Part shown: one piece after another, positions 35,263 to 44,230 of the stretch
Numbering within the stretch: the first letter of the stretch is position 1
Layout of the letters: every line of letters begins with the position of its first letter
Source: an uncultured Lachnospiraceae bacterium
Lineage (GTDB): Bacteria > Bacillota > Clostridia > Lachnospirales > Lachnospiraceae
Direction of reading: 5' to 3'
DNA length: 64,000 nt
Assembly: GCA_910577735.1 (NCBI GenBank)
Contig: CAJTOO010000015.1
Span: 397-64,396, forward strand
Notes under the pieces: model-generated
Database searches by the model: none
What the model saw: only the letters and a program-made list of their open reading frames with translations
Told to the model about the DNA's origin: nothing
Translations under genes and position numbers: made by a program

Positions 35263-36594
35263 ATGCAGATACAGCTGCCGGACAAAGTGCATAAAATCAT
35301 AAATACCCTGGAAGCGGCAGGTTATGAAGCCTATGCTGTGGGCGGCTGTGTGCGGGATTCCATTCTGGGCAGAAAGCCCGATGACTGGGATATTACGACC
35401 CTGGCCAAACCGGAAGAGATCAAACGCCTCTTTCCGAGGACGATTGATACCGGCATCCGTCATGGTACGGTAACAGTCATGCTGGATAAAGAAGGATTTG
35501 AGGTCACGACCTATCGGATTGACGGGGATTATGAGGATGGCAGACATCCCAAAGAGGTTACCTTTACAGCCAGCCTTGAGGAAGATTTAAAGCGCCGTGA
35601 TTTTACGATCAATGCCATGGCTTACAATGAGCATCAGGGATTGGTGGATCTATATGGCGGACTTGCAGATATGGAAGCGGGTATGATCCGCTGTGTGGGA
35701 GATGCGAAAGAGCGGTTTACGGAGGACGCCCTTCGTATGATGCGGGCGGTTCGTTTTTCGGCCCAGCTGGGGTACCGTATTGAGGAAGCCACGAAAACGG
35801 CAATCACTGCACTTGCGCCTGATTTGCAGAAGATCAGTGCGGAGCGGATTCAGGCGGAACTTATCAAACTGGTGATATCTGCGCACCCTGACTATCTCAG
35901 AATTGCCTATGAAACAGGTATTACGGCACAGATTCTTCCGGAATTTGACCTCTGCATGGAGACACCGCAGAATAATCCGCATCATTGTTATACTGTAGGC
36001 GAGCATATTTTACACGCTATGCAGGCCATAGAGCCTGACAAGGTATTGCGGCTTGGCATGCTGTTTCATGATATTGGCAAACCGCAGACCATGACAGTGG
36101 ACGAAGAAGGCATTACGCACAATAAGAAACATCCTGCCGTGGGTGCAGAAATGACAAAGAAGATTCTGCGGCGGTTAAAGTTCGATAACGATACCACAGA
36201 GAAAGTGGTTAAACTGGTACTGTATCATGATCAGGATATCGGTGCAACCCAGGCAGGCGTCAGACGGGCCATGAACCGTATCGGAGAAGATATTTTTCCG
36301 ATGCTGTTTGCGGTGCACAGAGCAGACATCAGCGCTCAGAGTGATTATATGAGAGAAGAGAAACTGCGGAAATTTTCTTACATAGAAGAATTGTATGATA
36401 CGGTCCGCAGCCAGGGCGATGCAGTGAGTTTAAAGGATCTTGCCATCACGGGCAGGGATCTGATTGCCCAGGGTATGAAGCCGGGCAGAGAGATAGGAGC
36501 GGTATTACAGAGTCTGCTGGAACAGGTACTTGAAGACCCTTCGCTCAATACGCCGGAGCAGCTGTTAGAGATCAGTAAGAAAATTGTCACATGA
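35263..36594 (+). CDS. cca: CCA tRNA nucleotidyltransferase
   Basis: From the ATG at 35263 (RBS AAGGAG) the protein has 443 residues. It is a class II CCA-adding enzyme: VGGCVRDSILGRKPDDWD (nucleotidyltransferase motif with catalytic Asps), RRDFTINAMAYN, and an RNA-binding domain. An HD domain follows (HCYTVGEHILHAM, LGMLFHDIGKP). The HD domain adds phosphohydrolase activity in some members. It completes or repairs tRNA 3' CCA ends, needed here since tRNA-Pro (27147) lacks an encoded CCA. Confidence 0.93.
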   Translation: MQIQLPDKVHKIINTLEAAGYEAYAVGGCVRDSILGRKPDDWDITTLAKPEEIKRLFPRTIDTGIRHGTVTVMLDKEGFEVTTYRIDGDYEDGRHPKEVTFTASLEEDLKRRDFTINAMAYNEHQGLVDLYGGLADMEAGMIRCVGDAKERFTEDALRMMRAVRFSAQLGYRIEEATKTAITALAPDLQKISAERIQAELIKLVISAHPDYLRIAYETGITAQILPEFDLCMETPQNNPHHCYTVGEHILHAMQAIEPDKVLRLGMLFHDIGKPQTMTVDEEGITHNKKHPAVGAEMTKKILRRLKFDNDTTEKVVKLVLYHDQDIGATQAGVRRAMNRIGEDIFPMLFAVHRADISAQSDYMREEKLRKFSYIEELYDTVRSQGDAVSLKDLAITGRDLIAQGMKPGREIGAVLQSLLEQVLEDPSLNTPEQLLEISKKIVT

Positions 36595-36656
36595 AAATCA
36601 TACTTTTCCCCTGCTATTCATAAGATAAGATAGACGACAAAGCGGGGGGTATTCTT

Positions 36657-37634
36657 GTGAATGACAGAGCTGTCAGTTTATTGGAGCAATATGAGATAGA
36701 AGTGAATCGTACTTGGAAAGGCCGTGGGGCCATTCTGTGCGATTCGAACCGGGGGCTGCTTATTATGAAAGAGTATAGCGGGCCGGTTGATAAAGTAAGA
36801 TTTCAGGATTTCCTGTTAAAACATATCAATGGGAGCGGTGCGGTACGGGTGGAGTCTATTCTGCGCACGAAGGAAGATGAACTGATCGTCTGTGACCAGG
36901 ACAGAGTGCCCTACATCGTAAAGACCTACTGTGAAGGCAGGGAATGCGATCACCGGAACATGGATGAATGCTGTAATGCCGTATATACTTTGGCTGCTCT
37001 TCATAAGATCTGTCATCTGGCAGACTGTGAAGAAATACAGGATCAACCGGTGTTTCGGATAGAAAGTGAATATGAAAAGCATAATCGTGAGCTGAAAAAA
37101 GTACAGAAATTTCTTCAAAAAAAGAGCCAGAAAACGGATTTTGAAATATATTTAATGAAACATTATGATTATTTTATGGATATTGCCTTGCAAATTACCG
37201 GGGATTTGGGGTATTATGCCTATGGAGAGAATTCTTATTCATTTCCCGTAGTGTGCCATGGCGATTACCAGTACCATAATATTCTGCAGACGGAGAATGG
37301 CAGTGTGCTCATCAACTTTGAAAAATGCGTCAGAGATCATCCGGTCAGAGACCTGTATTTGTTCATGCGCAAACTGCTGGAAAAAAATAATTGGTCGCAG
37401 ACTCTTGGGAATATGCTTCTGGAGAGTTATAATAGAGAAAAGCCTCTCTCGGATCAGGATTACAGACAGCTGTATTTCCGTTTCGCCTATCCGGAAAAGT
37501 TCTGGAAGATTGTGAATTTCTATTACAACAGCGGCAAGGCATGGATACCGGGAAGAAATATGGAAAAGATAGAGAAATTATTTGCGCAGGAAGAAGAGAA
37601 AAAGCTTTTCCTGAAAAATGTATTTCCCTTATAA
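36657..37634 (+). CDS. CotS-like spore coat kinase-fold protein
   Basis: A 325-residue protein-kinase-like fold of the CotS/YsxE spore coat group, starting at GTG 36657 (GGGGGGT RBS). The catalytic loop VCHGDYQYHNIL is present, but the metal-binding motif reads LINFEKC where kinases have (I/V)DF(D/E). The Asp-to-Asn change could lower phosphotransfer activity. It probably belongs to the spore coat assembly set. The lipoprotein gene follows 53 bp later. Confidence 0.72.
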   Translation: MNDRAVSLLEQYEIEVNRTWKGRGAILCDSNRGLLIMKEYSGPVDKVRFQDFLLKHINGSGAVRVESILRTKEDELIVCDQDRVPYIVKTYCEGRECDHRNMDECCNAVYTLAALHKICHLADCEEIQDQPVFRIESEYEKHNRELKKVQKFLQKKSQKTDFEIYLMKHYDYFMDIALQITGDLGYYAYGENSYSFPVVCHGDYQYHNILQTENGSVLINFEKCVRDHPVRDLYLFMRKLLEKNNWSQTLGNMLLESYNREKPLSDQDYRQLYFRFAYPEKFWKIVNFYYNSGKAWIPGRNMEKIEKLFAQEEEKKLFLKNVFPL

Positions 37635-37687
37635 TTGATATACAGGGCATGGATGGATAGTGGCTGCCCTGACAATGGAGGAGCAGA

Positions 37688-40051
37688 ATGCACAGAAGAT
37701 TTCTAAGCACGGTTGCAATGTTGATGGCGATGACGCTTTGTCTGACGGGTTGTACTTCGGAGGCCAGCAATGTGGGCGTAGCAAAGGATAAAGATCAGGC
37801 AATGGATACGGGGTTTACCGCGTCTACAGCGGGCAGTTATGATTCGGCGGATACGGCAGTGGTCACTACCATAGACCAGGAAAACAGCGCTGCGGTCTTT
37901 ATGAATATGGAGACGGGCAGACAGTATACGCTGTATTATGACGGAACCACCTATGTGAAAGATAAACATGACGGTCCCATGACCATTTCCCAGATTAAAC
38001 CGGGAGATGTGGTGGATGTTACTTTCCTGAAAGGTAAGAAACATCTTGCCAGCATTAAACGTTCCCCCCAGGCATGGGTGTATGATGAAATCCAGAATTA
38101 TGATCTGGGCGGCCCTAATAAAACTGCCAGTATTGGTTCTTCTACCTATGCCCTTCCGGATGATGTGGTAGTTTTGTCGGAGGGAGAACGCTCGGAAGTC
38201 ATGGATGTGGTGGCGCAGGATGTGCTCACGGTCTCCGGCATTGATCACAAAATTTACAGCATCAGTGTGGAGAGAGGGCATGGTTATCTGCGTTTGAAGA
38301 ATGACCAGGCGCTGATTGGCGGCTGGATTGAGGTGGGCAACAGCGTAATCCGGGAGATTACCGAGGATATGCTCTTAGTGGTACCGGAGGGGAGTTACCA
38401 GGTACTTTTGTCCAATTATGGTACCAGCGGAACCAAGGATGTGGTGATTGAGCGCGATAAAGAAGTCGTGCTTGATGTGGGTGACTTAGAGATTACAGAG
38501 AATAAAACAGGCCGGATTCTTTTCAATGTGACACCGGATACGGCCAAAGTCTCTATAGACGGCAAGGTTGTGGATATCAGCAAGGCGATAGAACTTCCTT
38601 ACGGGATTCATCAGGTGCATCTGGAAGCCAGAGGATATGATTCTCTCACAAAATATATCCAGGTGGGATCTGAATTTGCCACGATTTCCTTTGAACTTGA
38701 GGAAGAACGGGATGACGACGAGAGACGTACGGTCAGCAACAATACTATAGAAGATACGTATAAGCCAAGAGAGCCTGTACAGAATACAAACAACGAAAGT
38801 CTCAGCGAGAATGCGCTGAAACCTAAGAGCGGGAACAGAGTCTATATAGATGGCCCTAAGAATGTGGAAGTATATTTAGACAATAATTATGTTGGTATTT
38901 CGCCGGTTAGTTTTAAGAAGACGGTGGGAAGTCATACGATTACCCTTCGCAAGAGCGGCTATAAGACCAAGAGTTATACAATCTATCTCTACAATGATGG
39001 GGAAGACATTACCTATTCCTTCCCGGAGCTGCTGCAGGAGACGGTCAGCGGGAATACTACGAAGCCAGGTGGTTCGGATTCCAATAATGGGTCGGTCAGT
39101 GAAAATTCGCTGGTTAAAGTTCACATTGAAGAGCCGGAAGGTGTGGAAGTATTTGTGGAAGAAGATGAGAACAAAAGTGTTTTGATAGGAACTTCACCGT
39201 GTAGCTTTGAAAGAGAAGCTGGACAGTATAAAATTACCTTGTCTAAAGAAGGTTACGAGTCGAAAGATTATTTAATTCACTTATATGGTAATAGAAAAGA
39301 TGTAACGTACAGATTGGAACCGTTGAAAGAAAATAATACAGGAGAGAAAGAAAAGAAAAATATAAGAATTATAATTAGCCCAGAAGAAGTAAATAAAAAA
39401 GTTTTCATAGATGACAAATCTTATGATGTAACTAATAGAATAGACGTAGAATTGGAATATGGTAAACATAAGATTAAAATAGAAGCAGAAGGGTATATAA
39501 CGATTGAGGATACTTTTAAGGTTGATGCAGAAAGTAAAGAAGAGTTGTCTTATGAATTAGAAGTAGATTCTGATGATAATGGGAATCAGAATAACGGCAA
39601 TAATTCGGGTGAAGGTGAAAATCAAGGTAGTACGGAAGATTCTGATGGAGATGGAGAGCAAGGTAACACAGAAGGATCCGATGGAGATGGAGAACAGGGT
39701 AACACAGAAGGATCCGATGGGGATGGAGAACAGGGTAACACAGAAGGATCCGGCGGAGATGGAGAACAGGGTAACACAGAAGGATCCGGCGGAGATGGAG
39801 AACAGGGTAATACAGGGGGTTCCAGCGGAGATGGAGAGCAAGGCAATACAGAGAGTTCTGATGGAGGTGGAGACCAGGATAACATAGAAGGTTCTGGTGG
39901 AGATGGAAATCAGGGTAATACAGAAGGTTCCGGTGGAAATATAAATCAAGGTGATGGAAATAATTCAGGCCATAATAAAGATCAGAAAACTGTTCAGATA
40001 ACCACCACCGAAAGAATCGTACAAAACAGCAATTCCCGGCGCAAACGCTAA
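37688..40051 (+). CDS. PEGA-domain surface lipoprotein with repeat tail
   Basis: A 787-residue lipoprotein: signal peptide with lipobox L-T-G-C22, an N-terminal region of beta strands (about 60-270), then four PEGA-like domains (about 270-340, 380-445, 470-540 and 555-630). A low-complexity acidic tail has nine units of about 12 residues (core S-D-G-D-G-E-Q-G-N-T-E-G), and the protein ends basic. It is likely an exported surface or cell-wall-attached adhesin-like protein, but its role is not established. Codon use turns AT-rich from about 39230, in the last PEGA domains. Confidence 0.75.
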   Translation: MHRRFLSTVAMLMAMTLCLTGCTSEASNVGVAKDKDQAMDTGFTASTAGSYDSADTAVVTTIDQENSAAVFMNMETGRQYTLYYDGTTYVKDKHDGPMTISQIKPGDVVDVTFLKGKKHLASIKRSPQAWVYDEIQNYDLGGPNKTASIGSSTYALPDDVVVLSEGERSEVMDVVAQDVLTVSGIDHKIYSISVERGHGYLRLKNDQALIGGWIEVGNSVIREITEDMLLVVPEGSYQVLLSNYGTSGTKDVVIERDKEVVLDVGDLEITENKTGRILFNVTPDTAKVSIDGKVVDISKAIELPYGIHQVHLEARGYDSLTKYIQVGSEFATISFELEEERDDDERRTVSNNTIEDTYKPREPVQNTNNESLSENALKPKSGNRVYIDGPKNVEVYLDNNYVGISPVSFKKTVGSHTITLRKSGYKTKSYTIYLYNDGEDITYSFPELLQETVSGNTTKPGGSDSNNGSVSENSLVKVHIEEPEGVEVFVEEDENKSVLIGTSPCSFEREAGQYKITLSKEGYESKDYLIHLYGNRKDVTYRLEPLKENNTGEKEKKNIRIIISPEEVNKKVFIDDKSYDVTNRIDVELEYGKHKIKIEAEGYITIEDTFKVDAESKEELSYELEVDSDDNGNQNNGNNSGEGENQGSTEDSDGDGEQGNTEGSDGDGEQGNTEGSDGDGEQGNTEGSGGDGEQGNTEGSGGDGEQGNTGGSSGDGEQGNTESSDGGGDQDNIEGSGGDGNQGNTEGSGGNINQGDGNNSGHNKDQKTVQITTTERIVQNSNSRRKR
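39641..39964 (+). repeat. 36-bp coding minisatellite, nine units
   Basis: Units start at 39641, 39677, 39713, 39749, 39785, 39821, 39857, 39893 and 39929, in frame with the lipoprotein. The first five are nearly identical and the last is degenerate, which is typical of recent expansion by slippage. Copy number probably varies between strains. Confidence 0.85.
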
Positions 40052-40113
40052 GGAAAGGCAGTCTGTGCAGAATTAAGCAGTAAATATATTACCGCTCGGT
40101 AAGAGGAGCACTC

Positions 40114-40818
40114 ATGGCAGACAAAAAATATACATACGAGGAATTTCTCGATATCATTAAAATGCTCAGAAGTGAAAATGGCTGTCCCTGGGATAAGGTA
40201 CAGACCCATGAGAGTTTAAAACCCTGTATGATGGAAGAGGCGGCAGAATTGCTCGCCTCTATCCGCATTTATGACCAGACAGGCAATCCCGAAAATATGA
40301 TAGAAGAACTGGGAGACGTTCTTTTGCAGGTAGTCATGCATGCCCAGATTGCTTCGGAGGAAGGACTTTTTACCATGGAAGATGTGGTGGATGAGGTCAG
40401 CCGTAAGATGGTGAGACGCCATCCTCATGTATTTGGGACAGGCAGTGCGGACACGCCTGATGAAGTGCTTGTGAACTGGGAGGAAATCAAGAAGGAAGAG
40501 AAGAAAGACAAAGACTGGGTGGAATCTCCTTTAAGGGAAATTCCCAAAGAACTGCCGGCACTGACGAGGGCCACGAAAGTTTTAAAGAAGATTGACAAAT
40601 ATTACGAGAAGGGCAGTACTTATGAACAGGATGTGGCGGCATTGCAGGAGGCGGTAAATGCCCTGAAATCCTGTAAACCTTCTGAATATGACAAGGAACT
40701 TAGTAATATTATGGCGGGTATGCTTATGCGGTTGAGCGATATTGCCAGAATAGGAAAAATATCCCAGGAGCAGATTTTGTCGGATGTAATAGACGATTTA
40801 ATTGAGAAATATGAGTGA
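40114..40818 (+). CDS. mazG: nucleoside triphosphate pyrophosphohydrolase MazG
   Basis: A 234-residue MazG protein with the first-domain signature MEEAAELLASI and the EELGDVLLQVVMHAQIA metal-binding helix, and a shorter second domain. It hydrolyses abnormal (d)NTPs to NMP and pyrophosphate. As in Bacillus, it precedes the HU/rqcP/yabP genes. The start has the RBS AAGAGGAG. Confidence 0.9.
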   Translation: MADKKYTYEEFLDIIKMLRSENGCPWDKVQTHESLKPCMMEEAAELLASIRIYDQTGNPENMIEELGDVLLQVVMHAQIASEEGLFTMEDVVDEVSRKMVRRHPHVFGTGSADTPDEVLVNWEEIKKEEKKDKDWVESPLREIPKELPALTRATKVLKKIDKYYEKGSTYEQDVAALQEAVNALKSCKPSEYDKELSNIMAGMLMRLSDIARIGKISQEQILSDVIDDLIEKYE

Positions 40819-40887
40819 ATTATCAGACAATATATCATATTGGATGCGAAATAGCATTAACATAGCAGGTACATAGTGTGGAAACCC

Positions 40888-40916
40888 GAAAAATGCCGTA
40901 AAAATGGCATTTTTTG
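40888..40916 (+). terminator. terminator of mazG
   Basis: The AAAATGCC/GGCATTTTTT hairpin has a loop GTAAAAAT and ends just before the HU promoter. Confidence 0.75.
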
Positions 40917-40917
40917 C

Positions 40918-40946
40918 TTGACAAGCCTAGAGAAAGCAGATATAAA
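40918..40946 (+). promoter_or_regulatory. consensus sigma-A promoter of the HU gene
   Basis: A perfect TTGACA (40918-40923) and TATAAA (40941-40946) are separated by 17 bp, as expected for a highly expressed nucleoid protein. Confidence 0.85.
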
Positions 40947-41015
40947 TATGTATAGACAGTTTCCGAGGAGAAACATCTAATAATATAAAGATTCATGAAA
41001 CAGGAGGAGTGTAAA

Positions 41016-41291
41016 ATGAACAAAACAGAATTAGTAGCAGCTATGGCTGATCAGGCAGGCTTATCTAAAAAAGATGCAGAAAAGGCTTTAAAGGCATTTA
41101 CAGATGTTGTTGCTGACGAGCTGAAGAAGGATGGTAAAGTACAGTTAGTTGGTTTTGGTACTTTTGAAGTTTCCAAGAGAGCAGCAAGAGAGGGTAGAAA
41201 TCCTCAGAGCGGTGAGGTTATGAAGATTGCTGCTTCCAAGGCTCCTAAGTTCAAAGCTGGTAAGGCTCTGAAGGACATGCTCAACGCATAA
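41016..41291 (+). CDS. hup: HU family DNA-binding protein
   Basis: A 91-residue HU protein: a helical N-terminal dimerisation part starting MNKTELVAAMA, the VGFGTFEV strand and the arm ending GRNPQSGEVMKI, then the C-terminal helix KFKAGKALKDMLN. It compacts and bends chromosomal DNA. The ATG at 41016 follows a near-perfect AGGAGGA, and the in-frame start at 40995 is unlikely. Confidence 0.95.
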   Translation: MNKTELVAAMADQAGLSKKDAEKALKAFTDVVADELKKDGKVQLVGFGTFEVSKRAAREGRNPQSGEVMKIAASKAPKFKAGKALKDMLNA

Positions 41292-41309
41292 ATCTTTAAG
41301 AAGAGATAG

Positions 41310-41341
41310 AAAGCCTGTATGCATTGCATACGGGCTTTTTC
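41310..41341 (+). terminator. terminator of hup
   Basis: AAAGCCTGTATGCATTGCAT and ACGGGCTTTTT form a stem-loop followed by T5. Confidence 0.78.
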
Positions 41342-41379
41342 AATATATAAAAGCAGCAAGCGTGAAAGGAATGGAATCT

Positions 41380-41622
41380 ATGAGACTGGATAAATATTTA
41401 AAAGTATCGCGGCTGATCAAGCGCCGCACCGTAGCAAACGAGGCCTGTGATGCCGGGAGAGTTTTTATCAATGATAAGCCGGCGAAAGCTTCTGCCAATG
41501 TAAAAGCGGGTGATATCATCGCGATTCAGTTTGGAAATAAGGAAGTGAAAGTGGAGGTTTTAGATGTGCAGGAGACTGTGCGGAAGGAAGAGGCAAAAGA
41601 ATTATTCCGTTATCTGACATAA
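41380..41622 (+). CDS. rqcP: S4-domain RNA-binding protein RqcP (YabO)
   Basis: An 80-residue S4 domain: RLDKYLKVSRLIKRRT, then EACDAGRVFINDKP and the following GDIIAIQF strand. RqcP binds stalled 50S subunits with RqcH for Ala-tailing quality control in Bacillus. The start at ATG 41380 is favoured (MRLDKYLK opening, AAGGA upstream); GTG 41362 is also in frame. Confidence 0.92.
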   Translation: MRLDKYLKVSRLIKRRTVANEACDAGRVFINDKPAKASANVKAGDIIAIQFGNKEVKVEVLDVQETVRKEEAKELFRYLT

Positions 41623-41685
41623 CAGGCATATTTCACAAAGATCAGACATACATTTAAGAAGTACCATAATCGTGGGAGGGCATGT

Positions 41686-41976
41686 ATGGAAGATCTGAAT
41701 AATGGGAGCAGAAAACCTCACAAGTTAATGCTCACCAACAGAAGGACATGTACTATCAGTGGAGTGAATGATGTACTTTCCTTTGACGTGAACGAGATCT
41801 TGTTGGAGACAGAACAGGGTATGCTGATGATCAAGGGTAATGAACTGCATGTCAGCAGGCTCTCTCTGGATAAGGGGGAGGTGGATATCGACGGGAGGGT
41901 CGATAGTTTTACCTATTCAGAGAACGCAGGGTACGGTGCGAAAGGTGAATCCATACTGGCCAGACTGTTTAAATGA
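41686..41976 (+). CDS. yabP: sporulation protein YabP
   Basis: A 96-residue YabP/YqfC-family protein: HKLMLTNRRTCTISGVNDV opening and LLETEQGMLMIKGNELHV. YabP is made in the mother cell and required for spore coat formation in Bacillus. The next gene is yabQ, 23 bp downstream, as in other Firmicutes. Confidence 0.92.
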   Translation: MEDLNNGSRKPHKLMLTNRRTCTISGVNDVLSFDVNEILLETEQGMLMIKGNELHVSRLSLDKGEVDIDGRVDSFTYSENAGYGAKGESILARLFK

Positions 41977-41999
41977 GATCTCGGGGGAAGTCATGAAAT

Positions 42000-42488
42000 A
42001 TGAGTCAGGAAATCATACAGGAGGTTACTTTTTTTCTACATTCTGTTATCATGGGTCTGCTCATTACATTTGTTTATGACTGGATCCGGGTTCTCAGGAA
42101 ACTGGCAAGGCATGGAAGCTTTCTGACGTCAGTGGAAGATTTTCTTTTTTGGCTGGCTTGCGGAATTGCTGTTTTCTATATGCTTTATAAAGAAAACAAT
42201 GGTGTCTTGAGATGGTTTGCAGTGGTGGGAGCTTCTCTTGGCATGCTTATATATAAAGCTGTTATCAGGGACCGATTTGTTCATGTTATGTCAACATGTA
42301 TATACAAGATACTGTGGTTCATTTTCCGCGTCATACAAGTTGTGCTAAAACCGTTGAAATGGCTGTATTTAAGGGCAAAACGGCTTATGAAGTTTATTGC
42401 TAAAAAATTAAAAAAATGTCAAGAATTTGTAAAAAAGCGGTTGACGGTCTTCATAAAAAACCTTAAAATGGTTTTATGTAAACGCTAA
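42000..42488 (+). CDS. yabQ: spore cortex biosynthesis protein YabQ
   Basis: A 162-residue membrane protein with three predicted helices in the first 90 residues (ETHSV-like IQEVTFFLHSVIMGLLI, FLFWLACGIAVFYMLY, FAVVGASLGMLIYKAV), followed by a highly basic C-terminal tail. This matches YabQ, needed for cortex formation in Bacillus. The ATG is at 42000 with GGGGGAA 12 nt upstream. Confidence 0.9.
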   Translation: MSQEIIQEVTFFLHSVIMGLLITFVYDWIRVLRKLARHGSFLTSVEDFLFWLACGIAVFYMLYKENNGVLRWFAVVGASLGMLIYKAVIRDRFVHVMSTCIYKILWFIFRVIQVVLKPLKWLYLRAKRLMKFIAKKLKKCQEFVKKRLTVFIKNLKMVLCKR

Positions 42489-42519
42489 GGGGTGACAAGA
42501 GAGGGGTATCATTAACAGG

Positions 42520-42825
42520 ATGGCAAGAAAAGCAGCATATCGTAAAAAGCGCCAGAACAGAATGGGCATGCTTTTAGTTACCACAGTAGTGTTGATGATG
42601 TTGCTTGTGGTCACGGTCAAGAGTGTGGAGCTGCGTGAAAGACGCAGTACTTATATGGCGAGGGAAGAGGCCTTGTTGCAGGAAATCGAAGCGGAACAGG
42701 CCAGAACAGAAGAAATAGAAGAGTATGGAAAGTATACACAGACCAAGAAATTCGTGGAGGAAGTTGCCAAGGAGAAGCTGGGGCTGGTGTATGAAGGCGA
42801 GATAATATTTAAGGATGAAAAATAA
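42520..42825 (+). CDS. divIC: septum formation initiator DivIC/FtsB family
   Basis: A 101-residue bitopic protein: basic N-terminus, one transmembrane helix (about 17-33), then an extracytoplasmic coiled coil (about 40-80) rich in Glu, and a conserved-type TKKFVEEVAKEKLGLVYEGEIIF ending. It is part of the DivIB-DivIC-FtsL divisome complex. The Glu-rich coil and ending agree with the family. A terminator follows. Confidence 0.9.
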   Translation: MARKAAYRKKRQNRMGMLLVTTVVLMMLLVVTVKSVELRERRSTYMAREEALLQEIEAEQARTEEIEEYGKYTQTKKFVEEVAKEKLGLVYEGEIIFKDEK

Positions 42826-42828
42826 GCA

Positions 42829-42860
42829 GATTCCAGGCGTGTTCTGGAATTTGTTTTTTT
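42829..42860 (+). terminator. terminator after divIC
   Basis: ATTCCAG (42830-42836) and CTGGAAT (42844-42850) enclose GCGTGTT, followed by TTGTTTTTTT. Confidence 0.75.
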
Positions 42861-42979
42861 AACATAAGGCTTTTGGGCAAAAGCCCTGCATTCGTTGTTG
42901 ATATTGGGAAATTCCTCCGCTTGTGGGAATATAATGGACAACCCTCTCATATATTAATATGAGAATAGGGAGGCATATC

Positions 42980-44218
42980 ATGAAAAAACAGGCGGAAATC
43001 AGGGATGATAACAGGATAGAGATTATACCGGAATATGGCAGGCAGAAGCTTCTGACTTATGCGGAGTCTTTCAGGGATCTGGCGGATTTGTTTGAAGAAG
43101 AGGAAGCAGAACAGGAACAGCTGTCAGAACCGCCGAATCGGCAGGAATATCTGTGGCAGAGGAAGCTGCAGGAGAACCAGGGACTTCTGGCGGAGCATCT
43201 GAAGGAAATGGCTCATATTATGGCCAAAATAGCCAAAGAGACCTGTCGCTGCCGGCCCATGGGAGAGCGGCGGTTTAAGCAGATGTCCAGACTGCTTCGG
43301 GAATCAGGCATTCAGCTTAAAAACTTTTTTGAGATGGAGCATGAGGACGGACATTGGGAAATCAGTCTGACCATGCGTAATTTGGGGGAAAAGCGTATCA
43401 GGGCTGGTGAGAGTGAACATATTTCCACGGAAGATGTGGCAGACTTTATATCAGTGGCCATGAATACCAGGCTGTGTCCGTCCAAAAATTCACCCATGTA
43501 TCTTACCAAAGAGTACAATACATATTATTTTCTGGAAGAGCCGCCGTATCACTTGCTGACAGGATTTGCCAAGGCAGTGAAAGAGGGAGAGAAGATGTCG
43601 GGAGACAACTATTCCTTCTATGAGGCAGATACAGGTAAACTGGTGGTGATCTTATCGGACGGTATGGGTTCTGGTGAAATGGCAAACCGGGATTCCGGGC
43701 GGGTGATTGAAATGATGGAACGTCTTTTAGAAGCAGGTTTTGCCAAGGAATCGGCAGTGCAGATGATCAATGGTGCACTTGCGGCAGCAGGACAGGAGCA
43801 GAACATGTCAACGCTGGATATCTGCAGTATGGATCTGTATTCCGGGGAGTGCGAGTTCGTTAAAGTAGGGGCAGCCTGTACCTATATCAAAAGAGGTCAT
43901 CTGGTGGACAGGCTGTCTGCACAGAATCTGCCCCTTGGGGTATTTCAGCAGATTGAACCTGAGGTGATGAGCCGGACATTACAGAATGGCGACTATGTGA
44001 TCATGCTTTCGGATGGGGTGCTGGATGCCTTATCCCAGGGACTGGGGGAAGAAATACTGCCGGAAATTATAGGCAGGATGGAGTATACGAACCCCAATGA
44101 GATGGCGAACCAGATTCTGGCATATTGTATCAAACAGAGTAAGGGACAGATCCGGGATGACATGACAGTGCTGGTGACAGGTATTTGGGACCAGTCGGAG
44201 GATGACGGTTTCTTGTAA
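42980..44218 (+). CDS. SpoIIE-like PP2C phosphatase without membrane domain
   Basis: A 412-residue protein from the ATG at 42980 (RBS GGGAGG). It has a SpoIIE-type linker (residues about 50-170) and a C-terminal PP2C/SpoIIE phosphatase domain: GDNYSFYE, VVILSDGMGSGEMAN (metal-binding Asp), TLDICSMDLYSG, VIMLSDGVLDAL and RDDMTVLVTGIW. SpoIIE dephosphorylates SpoIIAA to activate sigma F. Its position between divIC and tilS is the canonical spoIIE locus, yet classical SpoIIE has about ten N-terminal membrane helices (about 800 residues). Here none is present, so septum targeting would have to be different. Confidence 0.82.
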   Translation: MKKQAEIRDDNRIEIIPEYGRQKLLTYAESFRDLADLFEEEEAEQEQLSEPPNRQEYLWQRKLQENQGLLAEHLKEMAHIMAKIAKETCRCRPMGERRFKQMSRLLRESGIQLKNFFEMEHEDGHWEISLTMRNLGEKRIRAGESEHISTEDVADFISVAMNTRLCPSKNSPMYLTKEYNTYYFLEEPPYHLLTGFAKAVKEGEKMSGDNYSFYEADTGKLVVILSDGMGSGEMANRDSGRVIEMMERLLEAGFAKESAVQMINGALAAAGQEQNMSTLDICSMDLYSGECEFVKVGAACTYIKRGHLVDRLSAQNLPLGVFQQIEPEVMSRTLQNGDYVIMLSDGVLDALSQGLGEEILPEIIGRMEYTNPNEMANQILAYCIKQSKGQIRDDMTVLVTGIWDQSEDDGFL

Positions 44219-44230
44219 GACGGATTTCAT

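Noticed and set aside
39557..39949. Minus-strand 130-residue open frame with Ile/Thr/Ser repeats
   Set aside because: It is the antisense of the 36-bp minisatellite in the lipoprotein gene, with no RBS; the repeats create the long open frame.
39641..39964. CRISPR array
   Set aside because: Units are contiguous, in frame and without unique spacers; it is a coding minisatellite.
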